NCBI GenBank assembly: GCA_026709265.1
Contig: JAPOTI010000116.1
Location: 1 to 40,635 of the forward strand
DNA length: 40,635 nucleotides
Origin: Paracoccaceae bacterium
GTDB taxonomy: Bacteria > Pseudomonadota > Alphaproteobacteria > Rhodobacterales > Rhodobacteraceae
Direction: 5' to 3'
Below, piece after piece: positions 7,186-16,345 of the stretch. The notes beneath the pieces are model-generated. The model was not told the origin of the DNA, did no database searches, and was given only the letters and a program-made list of their open reading frames with translations. A program made the position numbers and the translations under genes. Numbering within the stretch: the stretch's first letter is position 1; the number at the start of each line of letters is the position of its first letter.

Positions 7186-10100
7186 ATGGAGGCCGGGTTG
7201 CCAGAGGATTGCCAGAACCAGGACAGTTTTGTTCAATGGGTCAGATTTCCCAATGACTGCGTTGTTCTGAAACGCATTATTTTTCCCACTGGTGCCGCGG
7301 GTTTATTGCTGGCTTTTGACGCGAGTGTCGCGGCGGCGCAAATTCGCGCCCGGGCAATCAAGAGCGGCTTCACTGAACGCCCCCAAGATGATGCTCTGGT
7401 CTGTAAGATGCCGTCGCCGAGTTTCTTCAAAGCCGGCGTTCTGGCTGACCTGCTGGGCGGAGAGGTCTTTCGGATACGGCGTAATCAACTGACGGTGCCG
7501 CCCTGGACGGTTGACAGTGCCGACCGTTTTCAGACCAAGCGGCGTGATGCCGGGGACAGGTCTATTGGCGAACGGGCTTACAGTCAGGAATCGGCCCTGC
7601 AGCGTCAACCTGCTGTCGAAGAGAAGGACTATGTTCAGTGGGTCAGGTTTGCGAATGACAGTGCCGTTCTCAAACGCGTGATTTTTCCCACCGGTTCTGC
7701 GGGTTTATTGCTGACTTTCGGCGAGGGGGTGGCGGCAGCGCAACTTCGCGCCCGGGCGGTCGAGACAGGCTTTTCGGAACGCCCGCATGATGATGCCGTG
7801 TTCTTCAAGCCGCCATCACCAAGTTATTTGAACGCTGGTATATTGGCTGACCTGCTGGGCGGAGAGGTCTTTCGGATACGACGTGAGGAACTCACGGCAC
7901 CACCATGGACGGTTGATCACTCGGATCAGTTCCAGTCTGGCCTGCGTGAGATCGGGCTTAATTTCCTTGGTGAACGGGTTTATCGCAGGGTATCAGGTGC
8001 GCGGCTGAAACGTGTCATTGATGCGGAAGGTCATTTTCGCCACGTGGCTGAAAGCGAGAGTCCTGCCCAGGTTGAATTCCTGCGTGCTGTCAGCGACACG
8101 CAGCTGCCACAGATTGCTGCCGGACTGCTCAAGATGGCCGAACGGGGCAGCATTGGCAAGGATGAGCTGATCTCGATTGCGCGGTTCGCCTGTGAACCAG
8201 TCGCCGGGCCGCCAAGACTCGATTTGGTTTCTGTGCAGGAGTCGCTGCGCCGGGAACTTCTGAGGCAGATCGTCGCGTCCGTCGTTGAGGATAACGGCTC
8301 ACGAGAAGCTTACCACCGGGCGATGAAACTGGCGGAACATGCGGCGGAAGCGGTCCGCGAACCCGCCAGTTTCCAGGATTTCGCCCCGACACCGGGCCTG
8401 CTCGTATTTTTGCGGCGACTCGCTCCCAGCACGGGAGACGTCGATTTTTCAGGAAATTCCCGCCTGGAAGTCGCCGCTCCTGCGCTGAGAAGCGAAGGCA
8501 GATCCACTTATCAATTGCTCGATTTGACAGGTGCGACGCAGGGCGGCGCGGCAGAGCGTGCCGCCAACGCACTCGCACGGCGCAGTGATGGAGGCACCAG
8601 TACATTGCTGGTCACCGGCGCTGCGGATGCGGATACGGCTACGACCGTGCGGCGGACAGTCGGAATCGCCTATGCATTTCAAGCGGTCGCCGAGATATCT
8701 CAGGAAGTGGCAACCGGGAGTCACGGAAACCTGCCAATCACTGCATTCATTGTGGGCGAACGTCGGCCAAAACCGGAGGATAGCCTTCCGGAAGCGGCGT
8801 TGCGGACGTTCAGGGTCGATGTATGGAGTGATTTGGATAAACTTCATACAGAACTTCTGCGCACAAGACGGCGAATTGCCGAATGGCATCGTTCTATCGC
8901 CGAAGATACGGGTGGAGACGCAGAATACAGGGAAAATGCGCGGCAACGTCCCTACGTATCGCTTTCCCGATTAAGCCCTCCCGTGACCATGATTCCGCGG
9001 TCACTCGAGGGTGCAACGGCAAAAGCATTACGACGCGTGGCAGAGAGTTTTCACAGACAAGGTGATGTCGACGCCGCAGTGGCGGCTTCTCTTGGCATTC
9101 CCGCCCCGGAATTGCCGGATGTTCTGAGCGCTGAACAGGTCGATGCCCTCGCCATGAGTGAATTGGCGGCAGAACGCGGCCGGGGATTTCTGTTGGCAGA
9201 TCAGACAGGTATTGGCAAAGGACGCTCGCTGGCCGCCATCGCCCGTCGTCATCTGCGTCACGGTGGCAAGGTGTTGTATTTGACCGAAAATGCCGAGATC
9301 AACATTCCGGATGTCTGGCGTGATTTTGTTGCCGTTGGAGCTGACAAGGAATCCCGTCCGTGTATCCTGGCCTCACGTCCAGTGCGGTTGGGACCACCTG
9401 GATTGAATGGCGAAGGCTCATTTCACAAGACAGAATCAGCGGCGTCAAGAAAGACAATCTATGAATCCGGTGCTTGGCCACAGGGCCGGAATCTGGTGAT
9501 CACCAACTATTCACAATTCAACGGGCCGGAGACACGCGCAAGCCGCCGTTGGGCAAATTCCGCACCTGATGACACAACGCTCTTGATCCTTGATGAAGCG
9601 CATAATGCTGTGAACCGGAATTCAAATACAGGGCAGGCAATCCGAGGCATGATCAATAGCGTGGGTCACTCCCACGTCATCTATGCGACGGCAACACCAA
9701 TGCGAGACCCTTCCGGAGCGGACCTCTATCGTCCGTTGCTGCCGACGGCTTCATACGGCAATACGCAATCCATCCTCGAGACTGTTGCGCTTGGCGGAGA
9801 AACCGCTCAAGAATGTTTTACCACCATGCTGGCCGAGGATGGTGTGTTTTTGCGGCGCGACCACTGCCTGTCCAATATTGAGTTCCAGGTGCGGTTGCCT
9901 GATGACGCCCGAATTGCGCATTATCAGGACATGATGAACCTTTTTGCCCCGCTGAGTGAACTGATGCTTGATGCGGCTTTGCGGGTTGGCACATTGGTCG
10001 GTCGGGGACATGCGCTGCATTACCAGCAGATGTTGAATCAGGGTGTGGATCCGCGCGCTGCGCGCGCGCGAACAAATGCCCTGTTCCAGCATTCAGCCAT

Positions 10101-12441
10101 GGCCGGTGGACCACTTGCCAACCTGGCTCGCCTGACCATCAATGCCATCAAGGTTGACCAGGTGGTGGAGGAGACACTCAACGAAATCAGGGAAGGCCGC
10201 AAACCTCAGATTACCTTTCATTCGACTCACGGGTCACTGTTCTCTGAACGCGTCACCAACGGGAGCCATGACACGCGTATTCCCCTGACCTTTCGTGACC
10301 AGGTCAAACGGGTGTGCGAACAGATTTTCCGCGTACTGATCAACGGTGAGCGGCAGGATGCCCGGAAGCTGGATCCAGAAATTGCGGCGGCAAGCCGGGA
10401 CATTCTGCAACAAATCGAACAGCTACCCGAACAACTTCCCGCTTCACCGCTCGATGCGGTGATTGAGGGGCTTGAAGCTGCCGGATTAACGGTCGGTGAA
10501 ATTTCCGGCCGCTCTCTCGCGTATCGTCGCGGCAGCATCATCAGGCGTACGGACACGGATCGGCGCAAGACGGTTCGTGACTATAATGATGGCGTCATCG
10601 ATGTCTTGGTTTTCAACCGTGCCGGTGCGACAGGTGGATCATACCATGCTTCGCCTGATTTTATCGATCAGCGACCGCGCTCCCTGATCGAGATGGAAAC
10701 ACCGCTCGACATCATAAAATATATTCAGGCGCAGGGACGAAGCAACCGTTTCGGCCAGGTGGCACGACCACGAATTGTTTCGGTGATGACAGGCCTCATT
10801 CCGGAAATGCGGATCTTGCAGCAGCGGAACCGTAAATTGCGGGCAATGGGTGCGAGTATCGACGGAAATCGTTCGCACCCGCTTCTGCTTGATGATGTTC
10901 CTGATTTTCTGAACAAAGTTGGAGATCTGGCGACTCGTCACGTTCTGCGTACCCATCCCGATCTCGCCCGTCGTCTCGGATTTGCCAGTATCGCCGAGGA
11001 AGCTGCCGATGAGGATTTTGGTCGGGGCAATTTGACGCTGACTGATTCCGGTTCTGCGTCCTCAGGATCGACGTCTTTGGCCAATCGTACCTTGACACGT
11101 TCTCTGGTTCTCTCAGCCGCCGAGCAGACGGAGCTCATTGATCTGATCCGCATTGAATTTGAAGGGCTGGTTGAAGAGCTGGAAAGTCGCAATGCCAATC
11201 CACTGAAACCCAAGGAGTTTCCCGGAACCATCGATATCAAGTCGAGGATGTTGTTTTCGGGTGTGGATGACGGCCGTGACGAACGCGATCCATCTGCATT
11301 TCTGGCTCCGCTCTATATTGCGACCGGCACCCACCATATCAAGGAGGAGCCAATTGGCAGCGAAGAGTTGCTGCAAATGGTCAATAGGTCACTGGTGACT
11401 GATGGAGTCGAAGGATTTGCATCGTTTGTCAGCCGCGTGGAGACGCTGATTCCGTCTGCTGTCAGTCATCTCATCCGGCCAGGCACCCGTATCGAGGATG
11501 CAATGGCTCATCCTGAAGGACAGCCTTTCAACTTTCAGATGCGGCTCAGCAGGCTCAGGCGCCTGAGCCTGCTGCTTGATGGAATCAAGCCGGGCCGGGT
11601 CCTGCAAATGGATGAAGGCGACGGTTCCCGGGACAATTCACTGCGCACGATTGTCAAACTGACCAAGCCGCAAAGCCAGCATGTCATGTTTCCGCAAGCC
11701 TACAAGATTCGCACAGTGACACCTGGCCATAGTGCTCCCGAGACGATTTCCCTGAATCAACTCATTCGCTATCCGGTTGACTCGATCCGCTTTTTGCCCG
11801 GTCTCGAACTTGGCCAGAATGATCGTCATCTGCGGACATTTGCCAAACAAACGACCTATGAGCGGCGCTATCCCGTTCAGATTCTGAGTGGCAATCTGCT
11901 GGAGGCCATCACAGTCGGACGAAGACACCGGCTTGGCTGGATGTCAATTTACCGCGAGGTCACCGGACAGCTGCAGCGTGGCATCGTCATTACCGGAAAA
12001 AAAGTGGACTTTGATTATATCCCGCTGAATATTCCGTCTCTTGATGTGGTTGAGTCCGCCATCGGCCTGCTGCGGCAGGACGCAACGCAACGCAACTTCA
12101 CTCTCATCTTTGTTTCAGAGGATGATCTGTTGTTCCGGATCCTGTTTTACAAGGATGATTCCGATGGGTTACTGAAGTTTGTCGTCAGCCAGTTGTACAA
12201 GTTCATTCGTTTTATCAATTCACAACATTCTGATTTTCTTGAGCCGGTTCAGTCCATTTGCCAGCGCGGTGAATCTCCGGGAGAACGGCGTCAATTGCTC
12301 AACCAGTTACGTGTACTTCAACCGCTGATTGACCAGGGGGAGATTACGATCAGGACCGATGGCAGTTATCGCGGATTGATCACGCAGGCGGTTGCAGACA
12401 TGCGCCGCAAAATGGCTGGTCAGACGCTGCTCAATGCGTGA
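7186..12441 (+). CDS. Strawberry-notch-type SF2 helicase/NTPase, 1751 aa, duplicated N-terminal module
   Basis: The central part has the Strawberry-notch (AAA_34 plus Helicase_C_4) layout: ADQTGIGKGRS near residue 670 (Walker A), LILDEAHNAVN near 800 (DEAH Walker B), YATATPMRDPSGADLY near 833 (motif III region), FNRAGATGGSYHASP near 1145 and QAQGRSNRFGQVARP near 1181 (motif VI). Bacterial members occur on plasmids, phages and other mobile elements and are presumed DNA-dependent NTPases; their substrate is unknown. Before the core, residues of about 15-112 and 149-246 are a direct duplication (VQWVRF, VLKR, FPTG, GLLL, ADLLGGEVFRIRR, PPWTVD in each copy), offset by exactly 402 bases. A roughly 500-residue C-terminal region has no motif I recognise. 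The gene overlaps the next one by 8 bases, which points to coupled translation. Confidence 0.75.
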   Translation: MEAGLPEDCQNQDSFVQWVRFPNDCVVLKRIIFPTGAAGLLLAFDASVAAAQIRARAIKSGFTERPQDDALVCKMPSPSFFKAGVLADLLGGEVFRIRRNQLTVPPWTVDSADRFQTKRRDAGDRSIGERAYSQESALQRQPAVEEKDYVQWVRFANDSAVLKRVIFPTGSAGLLLTFGEGVAAAQLRARAVETGFSERPHDDAVFFKPPSPSYLNAGILADLLGGEVFRIRREELTAPPWTVDHSDQFQSGLREIGLNFLGERVYRRVSGARLKRVIDAEGHFRHVAESESPAQVEFLRAVSDTQLPQIAAGLLKMAERGSIGKDELISIARFACEPVAGPPRLDLVSVQESLRRELLRQIVASVVEDNGSREAYHRAMKLAEHAAEAVREPASFQDFAPTPGLLVFLRRLAPSTGDVDFSGNSRLEVAAPALRSEGRSTYQLLDLTGATQGGAAERAANALARRSDGGTSTLLVTGAADADTATTVRRTVGIAYAFQAVAEISQEVATGSHGNLPITAFIVGERRPKPEDSLPEAALRTFRVDVWSDLDKLHTELLRTRRRIAEWHRSIAEDTGGDAEYRENARQRPYVSLSRLSPPVTMIPRSLEGATAKALRRVAESFHRQGDVDAAVAASLGIPAPELPDVLSAEQVDALAMSELAAERGRGFLLADQTGIGKGRSLAAIARRHLRHGGKVLYLTENAEINIPDVWRDFVAVGADKESRPCILASRPVRLGPPGLNGEGSFHKTESAASRKTIYESGAWPQGRNLVITNYSQFNGPETRASRRWANSAPDDTTLLILDEAHNAVNRNSNTGQAIRGMINSVGHSHVIYATATPMRDPSGADLYRPLLPTASYGNTQSILETVALGGETAQECFTTMLAEDGVFLRRDHCLSNIEFQVRLPDDARIAHYQDMMNLFAPLSELMLDAALRVGTLVGRGHALHYQQMLNQGVDPRAARARTNALFQHSAMAGGPLANLARLTINAIKVDQVVEETLNEIREGRKPQITFHSTHGSLFSERVTNGSHDTRIPLTFRDQVKRVCEQIFRVLINGERQDARKLDPEIAAASRDILQQIEQLPEQLPASPLDAVIEGLEAAGLTVGEISGRSLAYRRGSIIRRTDTDRRKTVRDYNDGVIDVLVFNRAGATGGSYHASPDFIDQRPRSLIEMETPLDIIKYIQAQGRSNRFGQVARPRIVSVMTGLIPEMRILQQRNRKLRAMGASIDGNRSHPLLLDDVPDFLNKVGDLATRHVLRTHPDLARRLGFASIAEEAADEDFGRGNLTLTDSGSASSGSTSLANRTLTRSLVLSAAEQTELIDLIRIEFEGLVEELESRNANPLKPKEFPGTIDIKSRMLFSGVDDGRDERDPSAFLAPLYIATGTHHIKEEPIGSEELLQMVNRSLVTDGVEGFASFVSRVETLIPSAVSHLIRPGTRIEDAMAHPEGQPFNFQMRLSRLRRLSLLLDGIKPGRVLQMDEGDGSRDNSLRTIVKLTKPQSQHVMFPQAYKIRTVTPGHSAPETISLNQLIRYPVDSIRFLPGLELGQNDRHLRTFAKQTTYERRYPVQILSGNLLEAITVGRRHRLGWMSIYREVTGQLQRGIVITGKKVDFDYIPLNIPSLDVVESAIGLLRQDATQRNFTLIFVSEDDLLFRILFYKDDSDGLLKFVVSQLYKFIRFINSQHSDFLEPVQSICQRGESPGERRQLLNQLRVLQPLIDQGEITIRTDGSYRGLITQAVADMRRKMAGQTLLNA
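7228..7925 (+). repeat. Tandem in-gene duplication (402-bp period)
   Basis: The two copies (about 7228-7520 and 7630-7922) encode about 98-residue modules roughly 65-70% identical. They share a perfect 36-bp block at 7443-7478 and 7845-7880. The offset is 402 bases, i.e. 134 codons, so the frame is kept. High nucleotide identity in the shared block suggests a fairly recent duplication or gene conversion. Confidence 0.8.
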
Positions 12442-13135
12442 TCCGGCAGAATTGGCAAGAATGTCATCGCCAGAATTCTCACAAAATTCCAGGAATTCTG
12501 CCGGGGGTGTCTCCGCAGATTCAGTCAGGCATCCAGCGGGTAAACAGAATGCGCCGAGTTGCACAGAATTCCCTTTCTGGCTGGTTCTGATTTCAGGACC
12601 GCCACGTGCCGGCAAAAGTCGGGCAGGTACATGTTTGTCCGACAAGTTGGATGCGGATCACTTCGCCTTGTCCAATCTGCTGAAACAAATGACGCATGAT
12701 CATTTTGATTTGGGCAAAGATTGTCTGCCGCTGGCTTTCGAGTCCTGTAAGGATAAGCCGTTGCCGGAATTTGGCGGGCTGACACCGCGTGATGCCTATA
12801 TCATGTATAGTGAAACCATCTTGAAGCCGCGACATGGCAGTGGCTGCCTTGGTCAAGAAGGGAAGAAGCGCGTCAAATCCAATCTTTCCAGAGGGCGGAT
12901 TTCAGTGGTGTCGGGTGTCGGGTTTATTGATGAGGTTCGCCCGTTGATCAATGCGGTCGGTGGTGAATATGCGTTGCATATTCGTATCACTGGGCAACGC
13001 GCGATGCATTTGGAGGATAGCCGCGAATATCTCGATCTTGCCGCTTTTGGCTTGACCGAAGTTGAGACGGAGAATCGGAGCTGCCGCCAATTTCTGGAAT
13101 CTTTGCGGCAGCTTCTACCCTGTTTTCGCATCTGA
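12434..13135 (+). CDS. P-loop nucleotide-kinase-like protein (phage dNMP-kinase-like)
   Basis: With the start at ATG 12434 (overlapping the upstream stop) the protein is 233 residues. It contains a Walker A motif GPPRAGKS at 55-62 after a hydrophobic strand (FWLVLIS). LSDKLDADHFALSNLLKQM then follows, and FGGLTPRDAYIMYSE near 110-125 resembles the G-x-T-P-R-x-x-Y block of phage deoxynucleoside monophosphate kinases. A GISVVSGVGF-like strand (here RISVVSGVGFIDEV) and a HIRITGQRA strand complete a plausible NMP-kinase fold. The family call is tentative. The first 45 residues are Ser/Asn-rich and probably disordered; ATG at 12461 is an alternative start. The tight coupling to the helicase-like gene suggests a joint role in an accessory element. 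Confidence 0.6.
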   Translation: MRDPAELARMSSPEFSQNSRNSAGGVSADSVRHPAGKQNAPSCTEFPFWLVLISGPPRAGKSRAGTCLSDKLDADHFALSNLLKQMTHDHFDLGKDCLPLAFESCKDKPLPEFGGLTPRDAYIMYSETILKPRHGSGCLGQEGKKRVKSNLSRGRISVVSGVGFIDEVRPLINAVGGEYALHIRITGQRAMHLEDSREYLDLAAFGLTEVETENRSCRQFLESLRQLLPCFRI

Positions 13136-13296
13136 GATGTGCGGCAGATGACGCATCAGTTTCGCGTCATCCCAGGTGGTTTGAACCAACAGGAGAAAGC
13201 TCTCCCAGCTCACAGCGAAACAGAGGCAGAACATGCAGCGGTTGCGGCGGCGCAAATACGGGAATGATTCCGTTGGTTGAGACGCGTCGCAGTCGT

Positions 13297-14277
13297 TTAC
13301 GGCGACCATTCCGCATAGGGTTTGAGGTCACGTTCGGCTTCGGGATCAACTGTCGAAACTGGTAGGGCCTTGATTTCATCCCATAATGTTTGCGGCACCG
13401 CTTCGGTTGCATAATGTATCGTCTGATCAATGCGAGACGGTTTTGAAATGCCCACAATTGTTGACGTCACCCGGCGGTCACGCATTGAGAATTGCAGTGC
13501 CAAGGCAGCAGGTGAAACACCGTATTTTGCACATAATGATTCAATTTTTCGGACGGGTTCCAGTGCCCCATCGTCAGCCGTCTGATAGGTGATCAGGGGC
13601 ATTGCATTGCTGCCTTTGGCGAAGACACCACCGGCATAGGGTGCCGCATTGAAAACGGCGATGCCGGATTCGTGCGCAAAGTCATACATGTCCGCCGCGG
13701 TCTGATTCAGAAGGGTCAACCGATTGTGGTTGATCAGAACATCGAAGGGATAGCTTTTCAGCAGGGGAAACATGAGATCGATGCGGCCCATTGCCAGACC
13801 AACCGCATCGGTCAGCCCTTCTTCCTTGATTTTGAACAGTTCATCCAGAGCTCCGCCGCTACGTGTCACTTCATCCAGATCACGGCAATATTCGGGGTCA
13901 TGCAGATGCAGAATCTGCACCTTGTCGAGGCCGAGCGCGGTGAGGCTTTCTTCAAGGGATTGTCGTGCCTGAGCGGCGTCGAATCTGCCGGTTCGGGTAT
14001 CACGATCAAGTTTGGTTGCGAGGACAAAATCCTGCGGTAATCCGCCACGCGCACGAATGGCCGCACCGATACGCTCTTCACTGCGTCCGTCTCCGTAGAC
14101 ACGGGAACTGTCAATGAAATTGACGTCATGCCCGTCGAGGATGGCGGCGACTGTTTCAATTGCCCGTGCTTCATCGCAGACATAGCCATACGTTTCGGGC
14201 ATATCTCCCAATGAAGATGTGCCAAAACAGATCTCCGTGACTTCCAGTCCGGTTTGACCGATTTTATGTTTTTTCAT
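13297..14277 (-). CDS. Aldo/keto reductase (D-threo-aldose/L-fucose dehydrogenase-like)
   Basis: The 326-residue protein opens with the AKR pattern IGQTGLEVTEICFGTSSLG. It carries the catalytic tetrad: Asp56 and Tyr61 in NFIDSSRVYGDGRSE, Lys89 in VLATKLDRD, and a His in ILHLHDPEY (124 or 126). The C-terminal NADP-binding motif is present (STIVGISKPSRIDQ). Overall it resembles the subgroup acting on aldoses such as L-fucose or D-arabinose, but substrate specificity in AKRs is not safely read from sequence. It is separated from the DctP gene by 244 bases with a hairpin and an inverted repeat, so it is probably its own unit, transcribed leftwards. Confidence 0.85.
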   Translation of the reverse strand: MKKHKIGQTGLEVTEICFGTSSLGDMPETYGYVCDEARAIETVAAILDGHDVNFIDSSRVYGDGRSEERIGAAIRARGGLPQDFVLATKLDRDTRTGRFDAAQARQSLEESLTALGLDKVQILHLHDPEYCRDLDEVTRSGGALDELFKIKEEGLTDAVGLAMGRIDLMFPLLKSYPFDVLINHNRLTLLNQTAADMYDFAHESGIAVFNAAPYAGGVFAKGSNAMPLITYQTADDGALEPVRKIESLCAKYGVSPAALALQFSMRDRRVTSTIVGISKPSRIDQTIHYATEAVPQTLWDEIKALPVSTVDPEAERDLKPYAEWSP

Positions 14278-14338
14278 TTGATCCTAATCCACAATTCAAT
14301 CGCGTGTATGCACCAGAAAGTTTGAATGACAATGTGCA

Positions 14339-14357
14339 ATGTCAGTTAATATGACAT
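14339..14357. promoter_or_regulatory. Inverted repeat upstream of the aldo/keto reductase
   Basis: ATGTCA (14339-14344) and TGACAT (14352-14357), separated by 7 bases, form a perfect inverted repeat about 62-80 bases upstream of the leftward reductase start. The position and form suit a regulator such as a GntR-type protein; no regulator gene is adjacent. Confidence 0.35.
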
Positions 14358-14478
14358 GCCCTTTATGCTGGATGTCAATTCGGCAACCGATCATCCCAAA
14401 GGGACTCCTGACCTCGAACACTGGCAACAACCCATTCAGAAATGGATGGTAACCCTTTAGGAAACTGTCTGTACGATG

Positions 14479-14511
14479 GTGGCAACTCAGGAAAGACATC
14501 CCGGTTGCCAC
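14479..14511 (-). terminator. Hairpin after the DctP gene, possible terminator
   Basis: GTGGCAAC (14479-14486) pairs with GTTGCCAC (14504-14511) 11 bases beyond the leftward stop of the DctP gene. There is no clear T-run after it, so termination may be weak or Rho-dependent. Confidence 0.35.
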
Positions 14512-14521
14512 TGATCTTCTT

Positions 14522-15496
14522 TCAGAGGTCCTGTTTTCCGATCTCGACGATCTGCATGTAGAGCTCGTCTCCCCACTGCTTCCTGCCAAGATTGTCGCGT
14601 ACAGACTGTGTTGCTTCAATGAACGGTGCTTTATCGGGGTAAGTGATTGTCACGCCTGCCGCACGAATTCTCTCAATAAACTCAGTTTGTTGCGCTGGCA
14701 TCAATTCTTCCACAACTCTCTGACTCGCCAGTTGGGCTTTCTGGAAAAGCTCCTTTTCGTCATCTGACAGCGTGTTCCAAAAGATTTGCCCGATCATCAC
14801 ATAAGCAGGCTTGTCGATATAATCCACCATCGCGATGCCAGATTGAACCTCGTAGAATTTCTGCGCATATATTGTTTCAATGGGATTTTCCTGGCCGTCG
14901 ACCACTCCAGTCTGTAAAGCTGTATAGACTTCTTTGAAGGCCATTGGAGTGGGTTTTGCTCCCAGCGCTGAAAGGCTTTCGACATAATAATCACGTTGCG
15001 GAGCGCGCAGTTTCAATCCACTCAGATCGTCTATCGAGTTGATGACTTTGTTAGCTGAAATTTGCCGTGGGCTGCGCGGAAGGAAACCAAGCATGAGTAT
15101 TTTTTTCTGGTCGGTCAGTTTTGCGTTCCACTCTTCGCCGATCGGCGAATTAATCAGGGCAACATAATTGTTGATACCTTTCATCAGGTAGGGCAGGGCC
15201 AGGTACTCAATGTCCTTAATTCCAGGATCACCAGAAGCGACAATTTGAGTCGTATCAAGGGCAAGTTGGGTTTGCATCTCACGAGGTGTGCCCAACTGAT
15301 TGCCGGGATATATTGTGACATTGAACTTCCCGCCTGACTCGGCCTCGATGATCCGCTTGAATTCCTGAGCCCCAATATACTGAGCTTCGCCCTCTTTTGC
15401 CCAAAGCCCGTAACGGACCTCAACCGCCAGCGCACTGGTCGAGTAGATGGCTAACGTCAATACAAAAGCCAGCACATTCCAATTTTTGAATCGCAT
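14522..15496 (-). CDS. TRAP transporter solute-binding protein (DctP family)
   Basis: A Sec signal peptide (about 1-24, ending TSALA) precedes the two-lobed DctP fold. Typical landmarks are VRYGLWAKEGEAQYIGAQEF, the YPGNQLGTPREM strand, the conserved-Arg motif LKLRAPQRDYY that clamps the substrate carboxylate, and GVVDGQENPIETIYAQKFYE. The length (324 residues) is normal. It delivers a carboxylate-bearing substrate to the DctQM permease encoded upstream in the same leftward operon. A strong AGGAGAGA sequence lies about 5 bases before the ATG, which makes it the best-translated gene of the set, as usual for binding proteins. Confidence 0.9.
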   Translation of the reverse strand: MRFKNWNVLAFVLTLAIYSTSALAVEVRYGLWAKEGEAQYIGAQEFKRIIEAESGGKFNVTIYPGNQLGTPREMQTQLALDTTQIVASGDPGIKDIEYLALPYLMKGINNYVALINSPIGEEWNAKLTDQKKILMLGFLPRSPRQISANKVINSIDDLSGLKLRAPQRDYYVESLSALGAKPTPMAFKEVYTALQTGVVDGQENPIETIYAQKFYEVQSGIAMVDYIDKPAYVMIGQIFWNTLSDDEKELFQKAQLASQRVVEELMPAQQTEFIERIRAAGVTITYPDKAPFIEATQSVRDNLGRKQWGDELYMQIVEIGKQDL

Positions 15497-15520
15497 AATC
15501 TCTCTCCTTCGCTAGTTATT

Positions 15521-16318
15521 TCAGACTATCGTATCGACAGTCCTCAAGTGGTGGATAAACGCCACCGAATGATTGACCAAATGCTCGACTATCCGGCCTC
15601 CGATCTCCGCCGTTGATCGGCTTGGATCACCGCCTGCAATTCCATCATCGCAGCAATCAGTGACATTAAGGGGCAGGTTGACATCAACATCATTGAATTT
15701 AACGGCGCCCAACCCAGACGTTGGCAAACCCCAGAATTCCCGCTTCGCTACGGGAGGGACCAGCGCATCCCCACTTATAAGTTCGGGAAAAAGGTGCAGA
15801 TATACGCTGGTGATTGGATCACCACCATGCCCCAGTGCGCCTTGCCCAACATCCGGATGAAGCTCCTGCCAGAGTCTCGTAGGCACAGAGCGCCAAAGAT
15901 TGATGCATGGTATTGCAACACCACGTTCTTCACGTTGTTTTCGGATCACTTGGTCAATCAAGGGATGGTTTCCAGAATGGCCATTGAGAATCAGGAGTTT
16001 GTTCAAACCATGGTCGAGGAAGTTATCCAGAATATCGGTCAGCAGCAAAACAAATGTCTTGGCACGAAGATGGATGCCGCCTGGGACTGCACGAAAATAC
16101 TCAGCGTATCCGAAAGGGACTGTCGGTGCAACGAAAGCGCCGGCTTCGCGTGCTGCTCTATCTGCGATAACATCAGCCAGCATCCAGTCACCCATTGGTG
16201 CCGGGCCTTGCTCTTCTTGACTACCGAATGGAAGAAGGATGACTTCGTTTGCACATTTGACAGCCTCAAACTCGGAAAAAGTGATATTTTTCAGACAATG
16301 TTGATCTGGCTTTGTCAT
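15521..16318 (-). CDS. Creatininase-family amidohydrolase with altered metal-site residues
   Basis: The protein follows the creatininase plan: LLPFGSQEEQGPAPMGDW near 28-45, an NGHSGNHP motif at 112-119 and a GHGGDPITS block near 170. The family uses a dinuclear metal site to open cyclic or linear amides. In typical members the first motif is G-S-x-E-x-H-G-P-H and the last H-A-G-E-x-E-T-S. Here the His of the first motif is Gln (Gln37) and the last reads G-G-D-P-I-T-S, so Glu35, Asp44 and His114 remain but other ligands are changed. It may bind one metal, or have an altered reaction. It lies between dctM and dctP in a TRAP operon that also encodes an M20 hydrolase, suggesting amide cleavage of the imported compound. 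Confidence 0.8.
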   Translation of the reverse strand: MTKPDQHCLKNITFSEFEAVKCANEVILLPFGSQEEQGPAPMGDWMLADVIADRAAREAGAFVAPTVPFGYAEYFRAVPGGIHLRAKTFVLLLTDILDNFLDHGLNKLLILNGHSGNHPLIDQVIRKQREERGVAIPCINLWRSVPTRLWQELHPDVGQGALGHGGDPITSVYLHLFPELISGDALVPPVAKREFWGLPTSGLGAVKFNDVDVNLPLNVTDCCDDGIAGGDPSRSTAEIGGRIVEHLVNHSVAFIHHLRTVDTIV

Positions 16319-16345
16319 AGATCGTCTCCGGCCAGCATAGATCGT

